From Heliocidaris erythrogramma (Eukaryota; Echinodermata; Echinoidea; Camarodonta; Echinometridae): DNA of 64,000 nucleotides. The translations under genes were made by a program, and so were the position numbers. Under the pieces are notes generated by a model. That model was not told the DNA's origin and did not search any database. It worked only from the letters and a program-made list of their open reading frames with translations. The first letter of the stretch is position 1; every line of letters starts with the position of its first letter. Location: the NCBI GenBank assembly GCA_025617745.1, contig CM046869.1, positions 11,117,168 through 11,181,167 of the forward strand, written 5' to 3'. This document shows, in pieces, positions 47,083 through 56,351 of this stretch.

Positions 47083-50000
47083 CGCCTATGGACAGAAGTA
47101 AAACTTTCTATCACACATGTGTCATTTGGAAGTCCATATCTTGCTATGTCGTTCACAGGATTAGAGAAAGGTTGCCTGACTCTTGTTCAGATTTCAACGT
47201 GGGAAGGGAAGGCTTTCCTTTTCGATGCTTACAGGAATCCTCAGCTTCTCAAAGGTGACTCCAGCCTCAAGAAGATTCTGGAACATAACATGGTCCTAAA
47301 GGTATGTATACGATTAGTAACGGTCTATCAGATGTATGGCATGATTGTTAACTTGGCAATCAGGGAGTATAGATTTCAGGGGAGCGTTTCATCAAGTGTT
47401 TTGTCAGTGATTTTTACCGGCAAATTTGCTCTCAGCCAATCAGATGCGAGGATTTCAGTAGCTTATAACAGTTGTCGGTAAAAATTACTGACAAAACACT
47501 TGATGAAACGCCCCCAGAAAGATCATCTCTTCCATAAACGAACTCTTTTCCTGAATGACCAATCCAAATGAGAAAATTTCTCCCGTCCTCATTTCGTTTT
47601 GTAAATCTAAATAAAAGTATAGCTTCCCTTATAACACAGTTGATGAAAATTTTTATTCTACATTTTCGAGGGAAAACGAGTGTTAACTCGCACTTTTTTT
47701 TTTTAATAGTTTCATGCATTTTCACGATCCTATAGTAACCCACTTGTCTAGAACTCATAAAACGTCCATGTATAAATTCAAATAAGAAGTCAAATAACAT
47801 ACTCAACTTATAATACTCCGTTGCATTATATTAATATCTTTCAAATGCGGTTATCTCGAAATAGTACACTTTGGGTTTAGCAATTTTTTGCACAGACCCC
47901 TTAAAATACTATAGTATTGCATAATTTCAAACAAAATAATTGTTGACTATAGTGGACTGTGACTGATGCCGTATGCTACATTAGTTTATGAAGCTCATTT
48001 AGTCTAAACTTTAAATTAACGTTCCCTTCTCAAAATATTTTTTAACTCAATTAGGTGATCCATGACTGTAAAAGCGACACATACTCCCTGTACCATGGGT
48101 TTGGTGTGACTCTCCAGAATGTGTTTGACACGTCGGTAAGCATAATACTGTTTTCTCCGTAGTGTGTAAGGTCGGTACAGATGTCGGGGGGGGGGGGGTG
48201 GCTAGCCTAGTTGGGAGTGAACAGATATGTAAGGCTAATACATTCAACCGTTCAAATTAGTAAGTTCATTTATTGCAACATGATTATGATCGCATTTTGT
48301 AAATTGTCACCAGTAAATTGTATGATAAGGAGGTCATACGCATTCCCAATTTTAAAACTTGATGTGATGAGGAAGTATAGGCCGTCATTTTTTTTATGTT
48401 CACGTAGATTGTGATGCGTACTCTGATGGAGCAACTGAACAGGTACCGATCCTACAGAATCGGCTTCAAAGCTCTCTGTGAGGTCCTTGGAGAGGGTGCC
48501 TCTCACAAAGATGATGATTTTGTGAAGAAGATGCTTGAAACGCCTGATTTCTGGAAAATCCGACCTTTCACAGATGAGATGATCTACTACGCCGCATCCG
48601 ATGCGTTGTGTTTGGTTCCCAGTGTTTACCTGAAACTCAACGGGTATGTTTTAGCAAAAGTCACTCACTCTCATAGCCCCGCCCCCCCCCCCCACTCAGT
48701 ATTATTTAGGGTACGCGTGTGCTTGTTCCCTCCCTTTGAAAGCACCCCCCCCCCCCCCTATCTCAGGGCTGCCAAAATTTCTGAGCCCCCCTATCGCGGG
48801 CTTTGCGCGGGTTTTTCCTGCCCTGGAGACCCCCCTAAATTCTGAACACTGCTCAATGTACCCCCTATCTCAGGTGAGCTCTCATTCCAACCCCATATCT
48901 CAGGACAGACACCAACTCCCCTGTCAAGTAAGCTGTCATTACAATACTTTGGAAAAGATCGTTTTTTATGTTCAAAATGGTATCTCAGAACTCAATGCAG
49001 TCATAAGAAATCAAACAAAAATGAAAATCTCATGACATAAAAGTTTTTTTAATGGTAAGATATTTCATAACCCACCTTTTTTAATTTCTCAGGTGTCGAA
49101 GAGAGAGAGAGAGAGAGAAAGAAAAACACCCCCTTTTTTAATGATATCTCCGGGTGAAAGATAAAAAACACCCCCTTTTTTTACAATTCACGGGCCGGAT
49201 TGCGTCGCCCAAAAAATACCCCTTTACCGGAGATTTTGGGAACACGCATGCGGTCCCTTCGACCTCCGAGTGGGGGGGGGGGGGGCTCATAGCACAGCCT
49301 AAGCAACATATCTAATCAACTAAAACTTTGCAAATCGAATTTGATCATAGTTTTATTTATTAGTATTATTACCTCTTCGGAAAATGAGCAATTATTTATT
49401 CCAGAATGACCATCTTGCTATTCTTTTCACACTCTATGGTCCAAGTCATATTTGTTTTTAATAATTAATAATTACACCGCTTTATATATTATTTACTATG
49501 AGTAATTATATTGCTACTTTATTTGAGCATTTTAATTAAAAACAACAGAAGTATAAAAAGGAACGCTTGCCTTCTTAATTGTGAAAATTACACAACAGTG
49601 GTTTGGCAGTGAAATTTGTTTGCCTAGGTATGATGCAGAGCTTTAAATGGGTGCTGCGTTTATCAGATAAAACATCTAATCTGACGGTCTTCAAAGCATT
49701 CAGATGATTCTTGCACATTGCCCAACCCAGATCACTGTCCGCGGACAACAACCCTCAATAAAATCACTACCCTAGGCCCTTCAGACATTCTATTCCTCAA
49801 GGCAACCATCCTCCAACCGCCAACTACCCACCTAAGGTAGGGTAGTAAAAAATGGAAAGTCGCTCTATAGGGGACAGTGAGGTGTCCGATGTAAATATCC
49901 TGGGGTTGTATTCCTAGATATATTCTGAGGGTTTATTGTCCGGGGTGTATAGTGCTAGGGACATTATTGTTATCGGGACACCTATGTAAATTATCTCAAA

Positions 50001-50288
50001 CAAGATTTGCTGAATAATCCACACTTTAATTGCACAGATCGTGACTTAATTTGCCTTGAACATACTTCCAGAATGCTGACTCCGCTTTGGCGTGCCTTGT
50101 TCACGTGGTCTTGCAAAGACACCATGGAGAGCATCCAAAAACCACGACAGCAAAGAGGTTACCAAGGCAACAGACTGGTGGCATCAGGAAGCAAACCCAG
50201 TTCTCTCAAACGCCATCATGGAGATTTCATGCTTTACAGCTTTGGTTATGATGACGATGATGATAGCGACGACGACGATTTTTTCTAA
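40071..50288 (+). CDS. EXD1: EXD1/Egalitarian-like 3'-5' exonuclease, copy 3 (complete, 6 exons)
   Basis: Joined exons 40071-40791, 41769-41894, 47159-47301, 48055-48135, 48408-48643 and 50072-50288 give 507 residues without a stop. Parts: N-terminal beta-barrel-like region (about 5-105, GRIVRIDKNFANISVSGRAG to WEVKFF); winged-helix-like module (about 130-225, LSKLLPLVKSHFKVKG..LDRYLGTE..FIRGFPQYFTIS); DEDDy nuclease with D276/E278, D334 of HDCKSD, and Y418-x3-D422, all present. EXD1 relatives work with Tudor partners in piRNA biogenesis and some have lost catalysis; here all ligands are kept, so activity is likely (inference). The tail is short and acidic (DDDDDSDDDDFF). Oddity: the exon 1 donor is GTTCCT, where the paralogues have GTAATT and GTAAGT. 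The start is the first ATG aligned with copy 2. Confidence 0.88.
40878..41435 (-). mobile_element. L2/CR1-like LINE 3' end in copy 3 intron 1
   Basis: The minus strand encodes LQKLQNAAARIVTLSTKRTH, LHWLPVTHRIIFKILL and, after one shift, RSFAHACPKLWNSLPEDIKK, the classic C-terminal blocks of L2/CR1 proteins. The 3' end reads GGCGCTATATAAGTTACTTT followed by (TTA)n. Confidence 0.85.
41769..41894 (+). CDS. EXD1: Copy 3 exon 2 (exo I motif)
   Basis: 126 nt. Acceptor TTTTAAAG, donor GTAAGT. Encodes VLSCTQIIESMEECKRVLDP through VIGLDCEGVKLG. Confidence 0.92.
42423..43568. mobile_element. Kolobok-like palindromic element flanked by TTAA
   Basis: Diverged inverted arms of about 330 bp (42423-42760 and 43240-43568). 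TTAA is present at 42419-42422 and 43569-43572. The left end is AGGGGAAGTCCAC; the right end has lost a few terminal bases (AGTCCACC). GACGTATCT with GCTTTTCTCCCATTTGC-like sequence occurs in both arms and once more directly at about 43190. No transposase. Confidence 0.7.
43984..47045 (+). mobile_element. Jockey/CR1-group LINE, 5'-truncated, in copy 3 intron 2
   Basis: Starts inside the APE endonuclease (STIIDLIFVSD, then ISDHFFVYAV with the SDH motif). It continues through the linker and RT: NYRPISILSIISKIIERAVH, SQCGFRAKHSTATA, FIDLRKAFDTVDHNLLLEKL, CVPQGS, MYADDTTLTVSG and LGILIDEELNW. Frameshifts near 44760, 45470 and 46120 break it. The C-terminus ends at 46372. The 3' UTR matches the inverted copy at 30188-30972, but the final tail is absent and a (TA)n run (47051-47079) follows. 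It differs in subfamily from the LINEs at 10-14 kb. Confidence 0.85.
47159..47301 (+). CDS. EXD1: Copy 3 exon 3
   Basis: 143 nt. Acceptor GTTCACAG, donor GTATGT. Encodes LEKGCLTLVQISTWEGKAFL through VLK. Confidence 0.9.
47379..47515. mobile_element. Palindromic MITE (GCGTTTCATCAAG), copy 1
   Basis: 137 bp. Arms of about 45 bp starting GGGGAGCGTTTCATCAAGTG; the centre is GCTCTCAGCCAATCAGATGC. A relative lies at 57313-57438. Confidence 0.75.
48055..48135 (+). CDS. EXD1: Copy 3 exon 4 (exo II motif)
   Basis: 81 nt. Acceptor AATTAG, donor GTAAGC. Encodes VIHDCKSDTYSLYHGFGVTL through VFDTS. Confidence 0.9.
48408..48643 (+). CDS. EXD1: Copy 3 exon 5 (exo III motif)
   Basis: 236 nt. Acceptor CACGTAG, donor GTATGT. 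Encodes IVMRTLMEQLNRYRSYRIGF, then GEGASHKDDDF, FWKIRPFTDEMIYYAASDAL and VPSVYLKLN. Confidence 0.92.
48655..49290. repeat. Poly-C and CCCCTATCTCAGG-type low-complexity block
   Basis: Repeated CCCCCTATCTCAGG words, CACCCCCTTTTTTT words and a (GA)n run at about 49100-49120, in copy 3 intron 5. Proline-rich frames here are artefacts. Confidence 0.55.
49291..50071 (+). other. Rest of copy 3 intron 5
   Basis: No element ends are recognised. The acceptor CATACTTCCAG ends it. Confidence 0.4.
50072..50288 (+). CDS. EXD1: Copy 3 exon 6 (short acidic tail)
   Basis: 217 nt. The first A completes the split Gly codon. Encodes MLTPLWRALFTWSCKDTMES, a basic stretch with SGSKPSSLKRHH, and the DDDDDSDDDDFF end. 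Confidence 0.88.
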
Positions 50289-50357
50289 AATCTCAGAATG
50301 CTCCACATTTTTTGTACAGTACAGTAATTTTGTTTGAATACAAGAATAGGAACATCT

Positions 50358-50812
50358 TTATAAGTCCACTATACGATCGGTCTGCGATCCGATTTTGGTA
50401 GAACATGTAATACTAGTAATAGCATTAGATATAAACAGTTAAACCATCGTTCTCTCGATGAGTTAAATACATGAAATAGTTATGTTTGATTGAGGTCCTG
50501 AATAGTCATAAAGATATTTAAATCCAAATTACGGCCTATTACGAGCCTTCTATTCGGAGGAAAGGCTAAATCGGCTCCGAATCGTAGTGACGTCAGATCA
50601 GTCCTGCGATTGTCTACGAATCGAAACTGATTTGGCCCTTATTCCGGATATAAGGGTGACTTCCCACCAAATTCCTATTTTGAGTATTTATTTTATTGTT
50701 CAGTACCTGAATCATGTGGATTTTATTTGTTAAAATGCCTATATTTAATGATACTGCGATTGATTTACCAAATCGGATCGTAGTCGATCGTATAATGTGC
50801 GATGGGCTTTAT
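50358..50812. mobile_element. MITE with TATACGATCG inverted ends
   Basis: The left arm contains ACTATACGATCGGTCTGCGA and ATCCGATTTTGGTA. The right arm, reversed, contains ATTATACGATCGACTACGAT and CCGATTTGGTA. It lies 70 bases past the copy 3 stop and may form part of its 3' UTR. Confidence 0.6.
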
Positions 50813-51654
50813 AGACCCTTTACTGACTCAGTACTGAGCAGTAAACATATTCTTTATTGCACGATTTGTTTATCTTAATTGTTATGATAGCAAACTTAAT
50901 TCATATCAAACCCGACTGAAAAAAGAGATGACGTCACATTGGCTGCACTGAGATGATGATGACTTCCACCGTTAGCGCCATATTTCTTTAAAAACATTTC
51001 AATGAGCCGCCTCCTTCGACTGTAAGCCAGCATTTACATATGCAGAAATCGGTGAGCCTGAAACATGGCTTTAAGATGTTCTAGAAATTTTGTTAAAGAC
51101 TGTAAGGAATTTCTCGAAATTTCCACCCCTTCAAAGATTATCACGCACATAGGAAGAGCAGCTTTTTCGGGCTTTACTCATGTAATTAGTTAATCGTGGA
51201 ACAAAAATTCAAACAAACTATTCCAATATGATATCTTAAGATAACACTACTCAAGACAACACGTGTATGATAGATTTTCGTGATTGATGTTAAAATAAAA
51301 TTGAAAGCAATGAAATTAAATGCCTGTATATATTGTACTTAATATTTCGGATATGAATTTATAGACATTGGGGAGTGGTTCTTTATATATATACAACCAA
51401 TGTTTAGGTAGGTAACCACTGTTCTGTATGTTTTGTAGACGTTTTTAGCAACTTTTAAAAAATCAGTCCAAGCATTTAATGGAGGCATATAATTGGCTTG
51501 TTCTCAGAGTAATGACCAACCGTCCATATTGGCAATTCAATTTTGGAAAAACTGACAAGATTATCAAAAATAAGAATTTACTATAATTAATTTTCTTTTG
51601 ATGTCTGAGCCTTCCAAGTACAATAGTATATCACCTTACCGGCGATGGGATGTA
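50813..51654. other. Intergenic, nothing recognised
   Basis: No gene or element ends are seen. Confidence 0.35.
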
Positions 51655-51730
51655 CTCTTTTTCCCGAAGGTTCGTAATTCCGAACCTTTGTTGAATTACT
51701 CTGAAGGTTGATAATTCCGAAAAAGAAATT
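51655..51730. repeat. TTCATAATTCCGAA repeat element, copy 3
   Basis: TTTTTCCCGAAGGTTCGTAA, then ATTCCGAACC and GATAATTCCGAA. Confidence 0.55.
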
Positions 51731-51935
51731 GTAGACATGGTCAACCTTTCCCATTTCATTTGAGACAGTTTCTTTCACAATAGAATTGCATAACCAGAAC
51801 TCTACTTTATCTTTAATATCAAGATGAGAATTATCCAAGGTTTATTGTAAATGACTGCAAATAGTTATTAGCAAAGCAATGAATAATAATAATACTATAC
51901 CCAATGTAACGCTGTGACTATAATGCCCCTTTTAA

Positions 51936-52251
51936 AGGGAGCGACAAGTCGCAATCTATGGGCGGTTTTACAGTTGGCTGCTCCTTTCTGTGGATCAAAG
52001 TTCAAAGCGACTTCAATTTATCGCGCGCAGCTAATAAAAGTTCGTACATTGACCCAAATTTGAGTAAACAAGATCGCGCGTTCTTTATTCCAGTATTTGT
52101 CGGTTACGTATGTCGGGATTCGAGTTAACGATCACGCGAGGAATTCGGCAATAACATTCCTTCGGTAGCGCACGATTGGACCTGATTGTATCCGAATTTC
52201 CCCGAGTCAGGCCAACTGGTCAGGCCCATGGATTACGACTTGCCACTCCCT
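51936..52251. mobile_element. MITE flanked by TTAA
   Basis: Ends AGGGAGCGACAAGTCGCAAT and, reversed, AGGGAGTGGCAAGTCGTAAT. TTAA lies on both sides (51932-51935, 52252-52255). Suggests a Kolobok or piggyBac type. The flanking sequence around 51855 is repeated, diverged, near 52355. Confidence 0.78.
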
Positions 52252-52940
52252 TTAAAATGATCTATGACCATACAGTTACAGGGGCGAGTTCACGGGGGTC
52301 CGGACCCCTTTTTTTTTTCTTAAATGCGTATTAACATACCGATATTTATTATAAATAGTAATTAGCGAAACAATCAATGAATAATTATATTACCAGTGTA
52401 TTGGCGGGACTATAATACCAGTTTGAAAATTATCTGTGTCCATACAAATACAGAGCAGGGACTATGACATAATATGTGTGTCAACTCCATCAGTAATATG
52501 TACAGAATAAAAAAATATTACAGGCTCCAAATAGGTAAATTATCTGTAAAAGTACGGAACACGATAAAAACTACTTTCGAAAAATAACTCAAGACAGTTT
52601 CAATAGCCCTGTCTATCACCTTTAGAAATGTGCGAACATTTACAGCGGTGTATTACATAATCCGAACCTGATTTTCTATGGGCAGTACAATAGGTCTTTG
52701 AAATTCCCCTTGATTTTATTTTTCGAAAGTAGTTCTTATAGGAAGAGTTTGGCAGGAGGTCCACAAGTCATGTATATTGGATTTTCTTTGTTAGAGATTT
52801 TGGGGAATAAGAACGACTCCCAATTTCCAAACTTCTGGGTCCACCTCTGAATTATAACCAGATAATGTTTCGTTAACTTTACGACTTGGAAATACATCTC
52901 AATGATCCAGAGGAATCTCACCTTTTGGATTTACTTCTCT
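52252..52940. other. Intergenic, contains a diverged repeat of 51850-51935
   Basis: AATAGTAATTAGCGAAACAA and TGGCGGGACTATAATACC parallel AATAGTTATTAGCAAAGCAA and GCTGTGACTATAATGCCC upstream. No gene. Confidence 0.4.
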
Positions 52941-53009
52941 GTTGAGAGCCAGAAGGGCGTTAGCTCTGTCTTAAAGAATATGAGTTAACGCCCTCCTGGC
53001 TCCAAACAG
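52941..53009. repeat. Short hairpin, copy 2
   Basis: GAGAGCCAGAAGGGCGTTAG and its inverse, with a loop of about 20 bases. Homologous to 9372-9448. Confidence 0.75.
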
Positions 53010-54228
53010 AATAAATAAATCAAAGGTGATAATGTGTATACAATTAGTTTCATTTGCTTTAAGATACATGTATAATAGTATTATGATAATTAATAATCGG
53101 TGTCACGCGAGTTGTAGTGAATATTGTACATATTATATTTGTATTTCTATGTGAAACTGTGGTTATCTTAATGCTAGTTTTGATTCAGTTATAGAAATAC
53201 AATTCTAAAACACTATTAAGAGCTTACAAATATTTACAAAAATATATCCATTGTTGAGACCTGGTATGCCTCTTTGAAGAGAAGAAACAGGGAAAAGAGG
53301 ATTCCTTGATAAATTAAATGTAATCATGATCATTTCGGGTCATTACACTACTGTTTACCATTGTATAGCACATGTAAGAGCCACGTCGTTATGTCATGAT
53401 AATATATAATGATATCATTATACCGGTATAATGATATTATGTTTAGTGATTTTTTTGTGTACATATTGAAACATATATATTTGTTGCGTATATATATATT
53501 TGTCTGCAATCTTGTTTCTTTGTCTTATTCACATAATCCTGTCTATTATGGAGAAAAACATGGAATTTAATTCTTAATTGAACGATACAATGCAAATCAA
53601 AACATTTCATATCTCATACACAATTTCAGTTGACATCCTAAAAGTTTGTACCAAAATAAACAAATTGGAAAGAGTTTGGAGTTACTATGATCGTTAGATA
53701 TTGAGATATATTCTTATGGGTCTATAAAAAAAAATGCGTAGTACTCTGTTGTTGAAATACTTCCTTATTAATATCAGTTTCTAATTTAAAGGAAATATCT
53801 CTAGGACTATGTATTTATCTACAACATTTCATGTCTTTGATATTAACTTCGTTTATATAATATAATAATTAAATATATTATTGAGATAATAAGTTACAAT
53901 GATGCCCACTTCTGTGAATTATCATGAATAAATTAAAAAAAACATTGAAACAGTAATTATCATGATTATTGAAGGATATATTGTGATGAGCGTCCGGAAA
54001 TATATCAAATGCCGGACAGGTACATGAGAGATCAGAAAAGAGGAGGAAATACTTTCTCATGAAGAAGAGTGAACATGACCTGGTGAACCGTAGGAATAGA
54101 GAAGAGATTGAGAGAAAGAAAGAAAGTGAGGGGAGTGGATGAGGAAGAAAAAGAAACATGGGGTAGATTTTAGAGATGCTGTATCGTAGTACAGTTGTTT
54201 AATCAAGTCTTTATTTCAAAAGAATTTG

Positions 54229-54259
<31 letters not shown>

Positions 54260-54301
54260 GAGGAAATAACATATACAACAGCTTTGGCAACTCTCGTGGA
54301 A
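53010..54301. other. Intergenic, old dispersed repeat
   Basis: Parallels 5400-6520 in places (for example GTGAAACTGTGGTTA and GAGAAGAGATTGAGAGAAAG), which suggests two copies of a long diverged repeat. A (TA)n run is at about 54230-54256. No gene. Confidence 0.35.
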
Positions 54302-54409
54302 ATATATATACAATGCGAAAGGAAATGAGAGAATAATGGTTGTGTAACTTAAAACAAAGTTCCCCAGAGCTGTCCTCCCTTTTTGAAATTTTTGCAAAGG
54401 CCGAAAAAA

Positions 54410-54481
54410 TGTCTCCGCCGGGAATCGAACCCGGGTCGTTGGCTTAGAACGCCAATGCCTTAACCACTAGACCACGGAGAC
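54410..54481 (-). tRNA. tRNA-Arg (UCU)
   Basis: 72 bases including discriminator A. Acceptor GTCTCCG pairs with CGGAGAC; D arm GTCT/AGGC; anticodon stem TTGGC/GCCAA with loop GTTCTAA (anticodon TCT); T arm CCGGG/CCCGG with loop TTCGATT. No intron, no encoded CCA. A T6 terminator follows directly. Confidence 0.93.
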
Positions 54482-54615
54482 GGGTTAGTGGTTTCGGCGA
54501 CACCAGATTCAATTGACCGACAGATTGACAAATCTTCAACCTTATTAATTAATTCCGTTGTCGGGGGCAGGTGAGTTTGAACAATTGAATCTGGTGTCGC
54601 CGAAACCACTAACCC

Positions 54616-54687
54616 GTCTCCGTGGTCTAGTGGTTAAGGCATTGGCGTTCTAAGCCAACGACCCGGGTTCGATTCCCGGCGGAGACA
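54616..54687 (+). tRNA. tRNA-Arg (UCU), inverted twin
   Basis: Same 72-base sequence as the copy at 54410-54481, in the opposite orientation, so the two genes diverge from the central spacer. A T6 terminator is at 54688-54693. Confidence 0.93.
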
Positions 54688-54832
54688 TTTTTTCGGCCTT
54701 TGCAAAAAATTTCAAAATGGGAGGACAGCTCTGGGGAACTTTGATTTAAGTTACGCAACCATTATTCTCTCATTTCCTTTCGCATTGTATATATATATAT
54801 ATATATATATGCATAAAAAAACCTTTTTTGGA

Positions 54833-55375
54833 GAGTTTGAAATGTGACATTTTCTGAAGCTAGGTCGCTTTGCTTCCTCGCATAATTTTGCTCCAGGATT
54901 TCGTAATTTCGCTCCCTAGTATGTAGAGTATAGGATTTTTTAAGGATTCAAGATCGATAAATAATTCTCATTGCTTTGCTCGCTATCATGTAAGTTTCAT
55001 CATCCTCTTATTATATATTGGGGGATTAAGTGTATAAAACCGCTTTTGCAAAGGTTCAACATTTCAAAGAAATGTCAACTCTCGGTTGTGTTCCAAAATT
55101 CCTCGACGATTTTTTAATGGTTTCCATTAATGCTGCGCCCCATTTTAAAAGGAAGTGAATAGAAAACCGTTTATCAATGTTCAAAACTCGGATCTCTACC
55201 CCTCGATCGCAGTGCTCAATCGCCAATTTTCCTGGGTAAATTGCATAAGAGTTTTGGTGTTAAACATGCAAAACATAATCTACAGCTCAGTCGCTTTGCT
55301 CCCTCTCTTGTACAATAGCGTGTACAAGTTGGGGCGGAACTTCATTGTTTGCCCCGGGCGCCATAATTCCTAAAT
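54833..55375 (+). repeat. hAT-like dispersed repeat, copy 3 of 4
   Basis: Shares AAGCTAGGTCGCTTTGCT, CGCTATCATGTAAGTTTC, AAACCGTTTATCAATGT and GGGCGCCATAAT with the copy at 59270-59888. Contains no gene. Confidence 0.65.
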
Positions 55376-55623
55376 AAGCAACTGAATTTTAAAAAATAAA
55401 ATCTGCTCACAGCACCCCCAGTAAAAGGAAAATCGTTCCCAGGAGCCTGTTATAGTTAGATACAAAATACAAAGTTAACTATAGCAATGGGAGGCTTTAC
55501 TTCGGTTAAAAAATTCTGGTCAGATTCTGTATCACACACGTACCTGGCGATTTCCAAGGGCGTAGTCGACTATAACACATCGCAACAATCATTCCAGATT
55601 TTGAAACAATGATGTATTACAAA

Positions 55624-55735
55624 GGAATGTGGCGAATAAATGATGAAACAATGCGGACTTATCAATGCGAATCAAAAAGAATTATGAAAGTGTGTTGGTG
55701 TCGGGTGGAGCGGAAATATGATATGTCGTAATCTC
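55624..55735 (+). pseudogene. Decayed N-terminal module of EXD1-like copy 4
   Basis: Aligns at DNA level with 40068-40170 of copy 3 exon 1. In the matching frame it reads RIKKNYESVLVSGGAEI, against RIDKNFANISVSGRAGN, then hits a stop; two stops also precede it. The rest of the N-terminal barrel (copy 3 residues about 30-115) is not found before the intact part at 55907. Confidence 0.6.
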
Positions 55736-55906
55736 GGTGAATTAAGGTGGGTGTAGGCTATGTCGTTGCCAATACTGGGTATGATAAAACAAACAAAAAA
55801 CAGTGACATGCTGAGTATACTGCCCAGCTGACAACTAAGTTTTTATGACACTATATACCTTTATGTGAAAAGAAAAGGTCTTCGTACTATAGGGCTCATT
55901 ATCACG

Positions 55907-56351
55907 ATGTACTCGCACTTGTACAGGAGAGACACTGCTCATTCTGATGGTCCCGACCGGCTCTTTGCCGATATCGGAACCCCCAGTGGTGTGCCTCAGG
56001 AAATTGTAGGGCGCATCATTTCGGCAATCCTGCATCTCATTCACACACAAAACACATATCTGCCGAGGCTCCTTCCTCTTGTTACATCACACAGGGCCGT
56101 AAACAGGATCCCAAACATCGGTCTGTACTTGGCGACACAGAATGACCTGGAAGAATTCATCCAAAGTCTGCCTCAGTACTTCACAATTTCGGGAAGCGAT
56201 GTGTGTAGATGTGCTCAATTTACCGAGGAGGTTTTCAATGCCGCCATTACCAAGAGAGCGCTGGAGATTTACCCTCACAGCATTGGGAGAAAGAATAGCA
56301 AATCTACCAGTTGGACTGCTGCAGCTGTTGGCAAACCAGATGATTTCATTG
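55907..56351 (+). CDS. EXD1: Copy 4 first recognisable exon
   Basis: Donor ATTG/GTAAGT at 56351/56352 equals the exon 1 donor of copies 2 and 3. Winged-helix-like segment intact. The left boundary is uncertain. Confidence 0.7.

Larger units (their letters stand above)
54302..54796. repeat. Inverted repeat (214-bp arms) carrying two tRNA genes
   Basis: Arms 54302-54515 and 54582-54796 are nearly identical inverted copies, separated by 66 bp that is not palindromic. Both outer ends run into TA-rich microsatellite. Each arm contains a full tRNA-Arg gene with its flanks. Confidence 0.9.
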
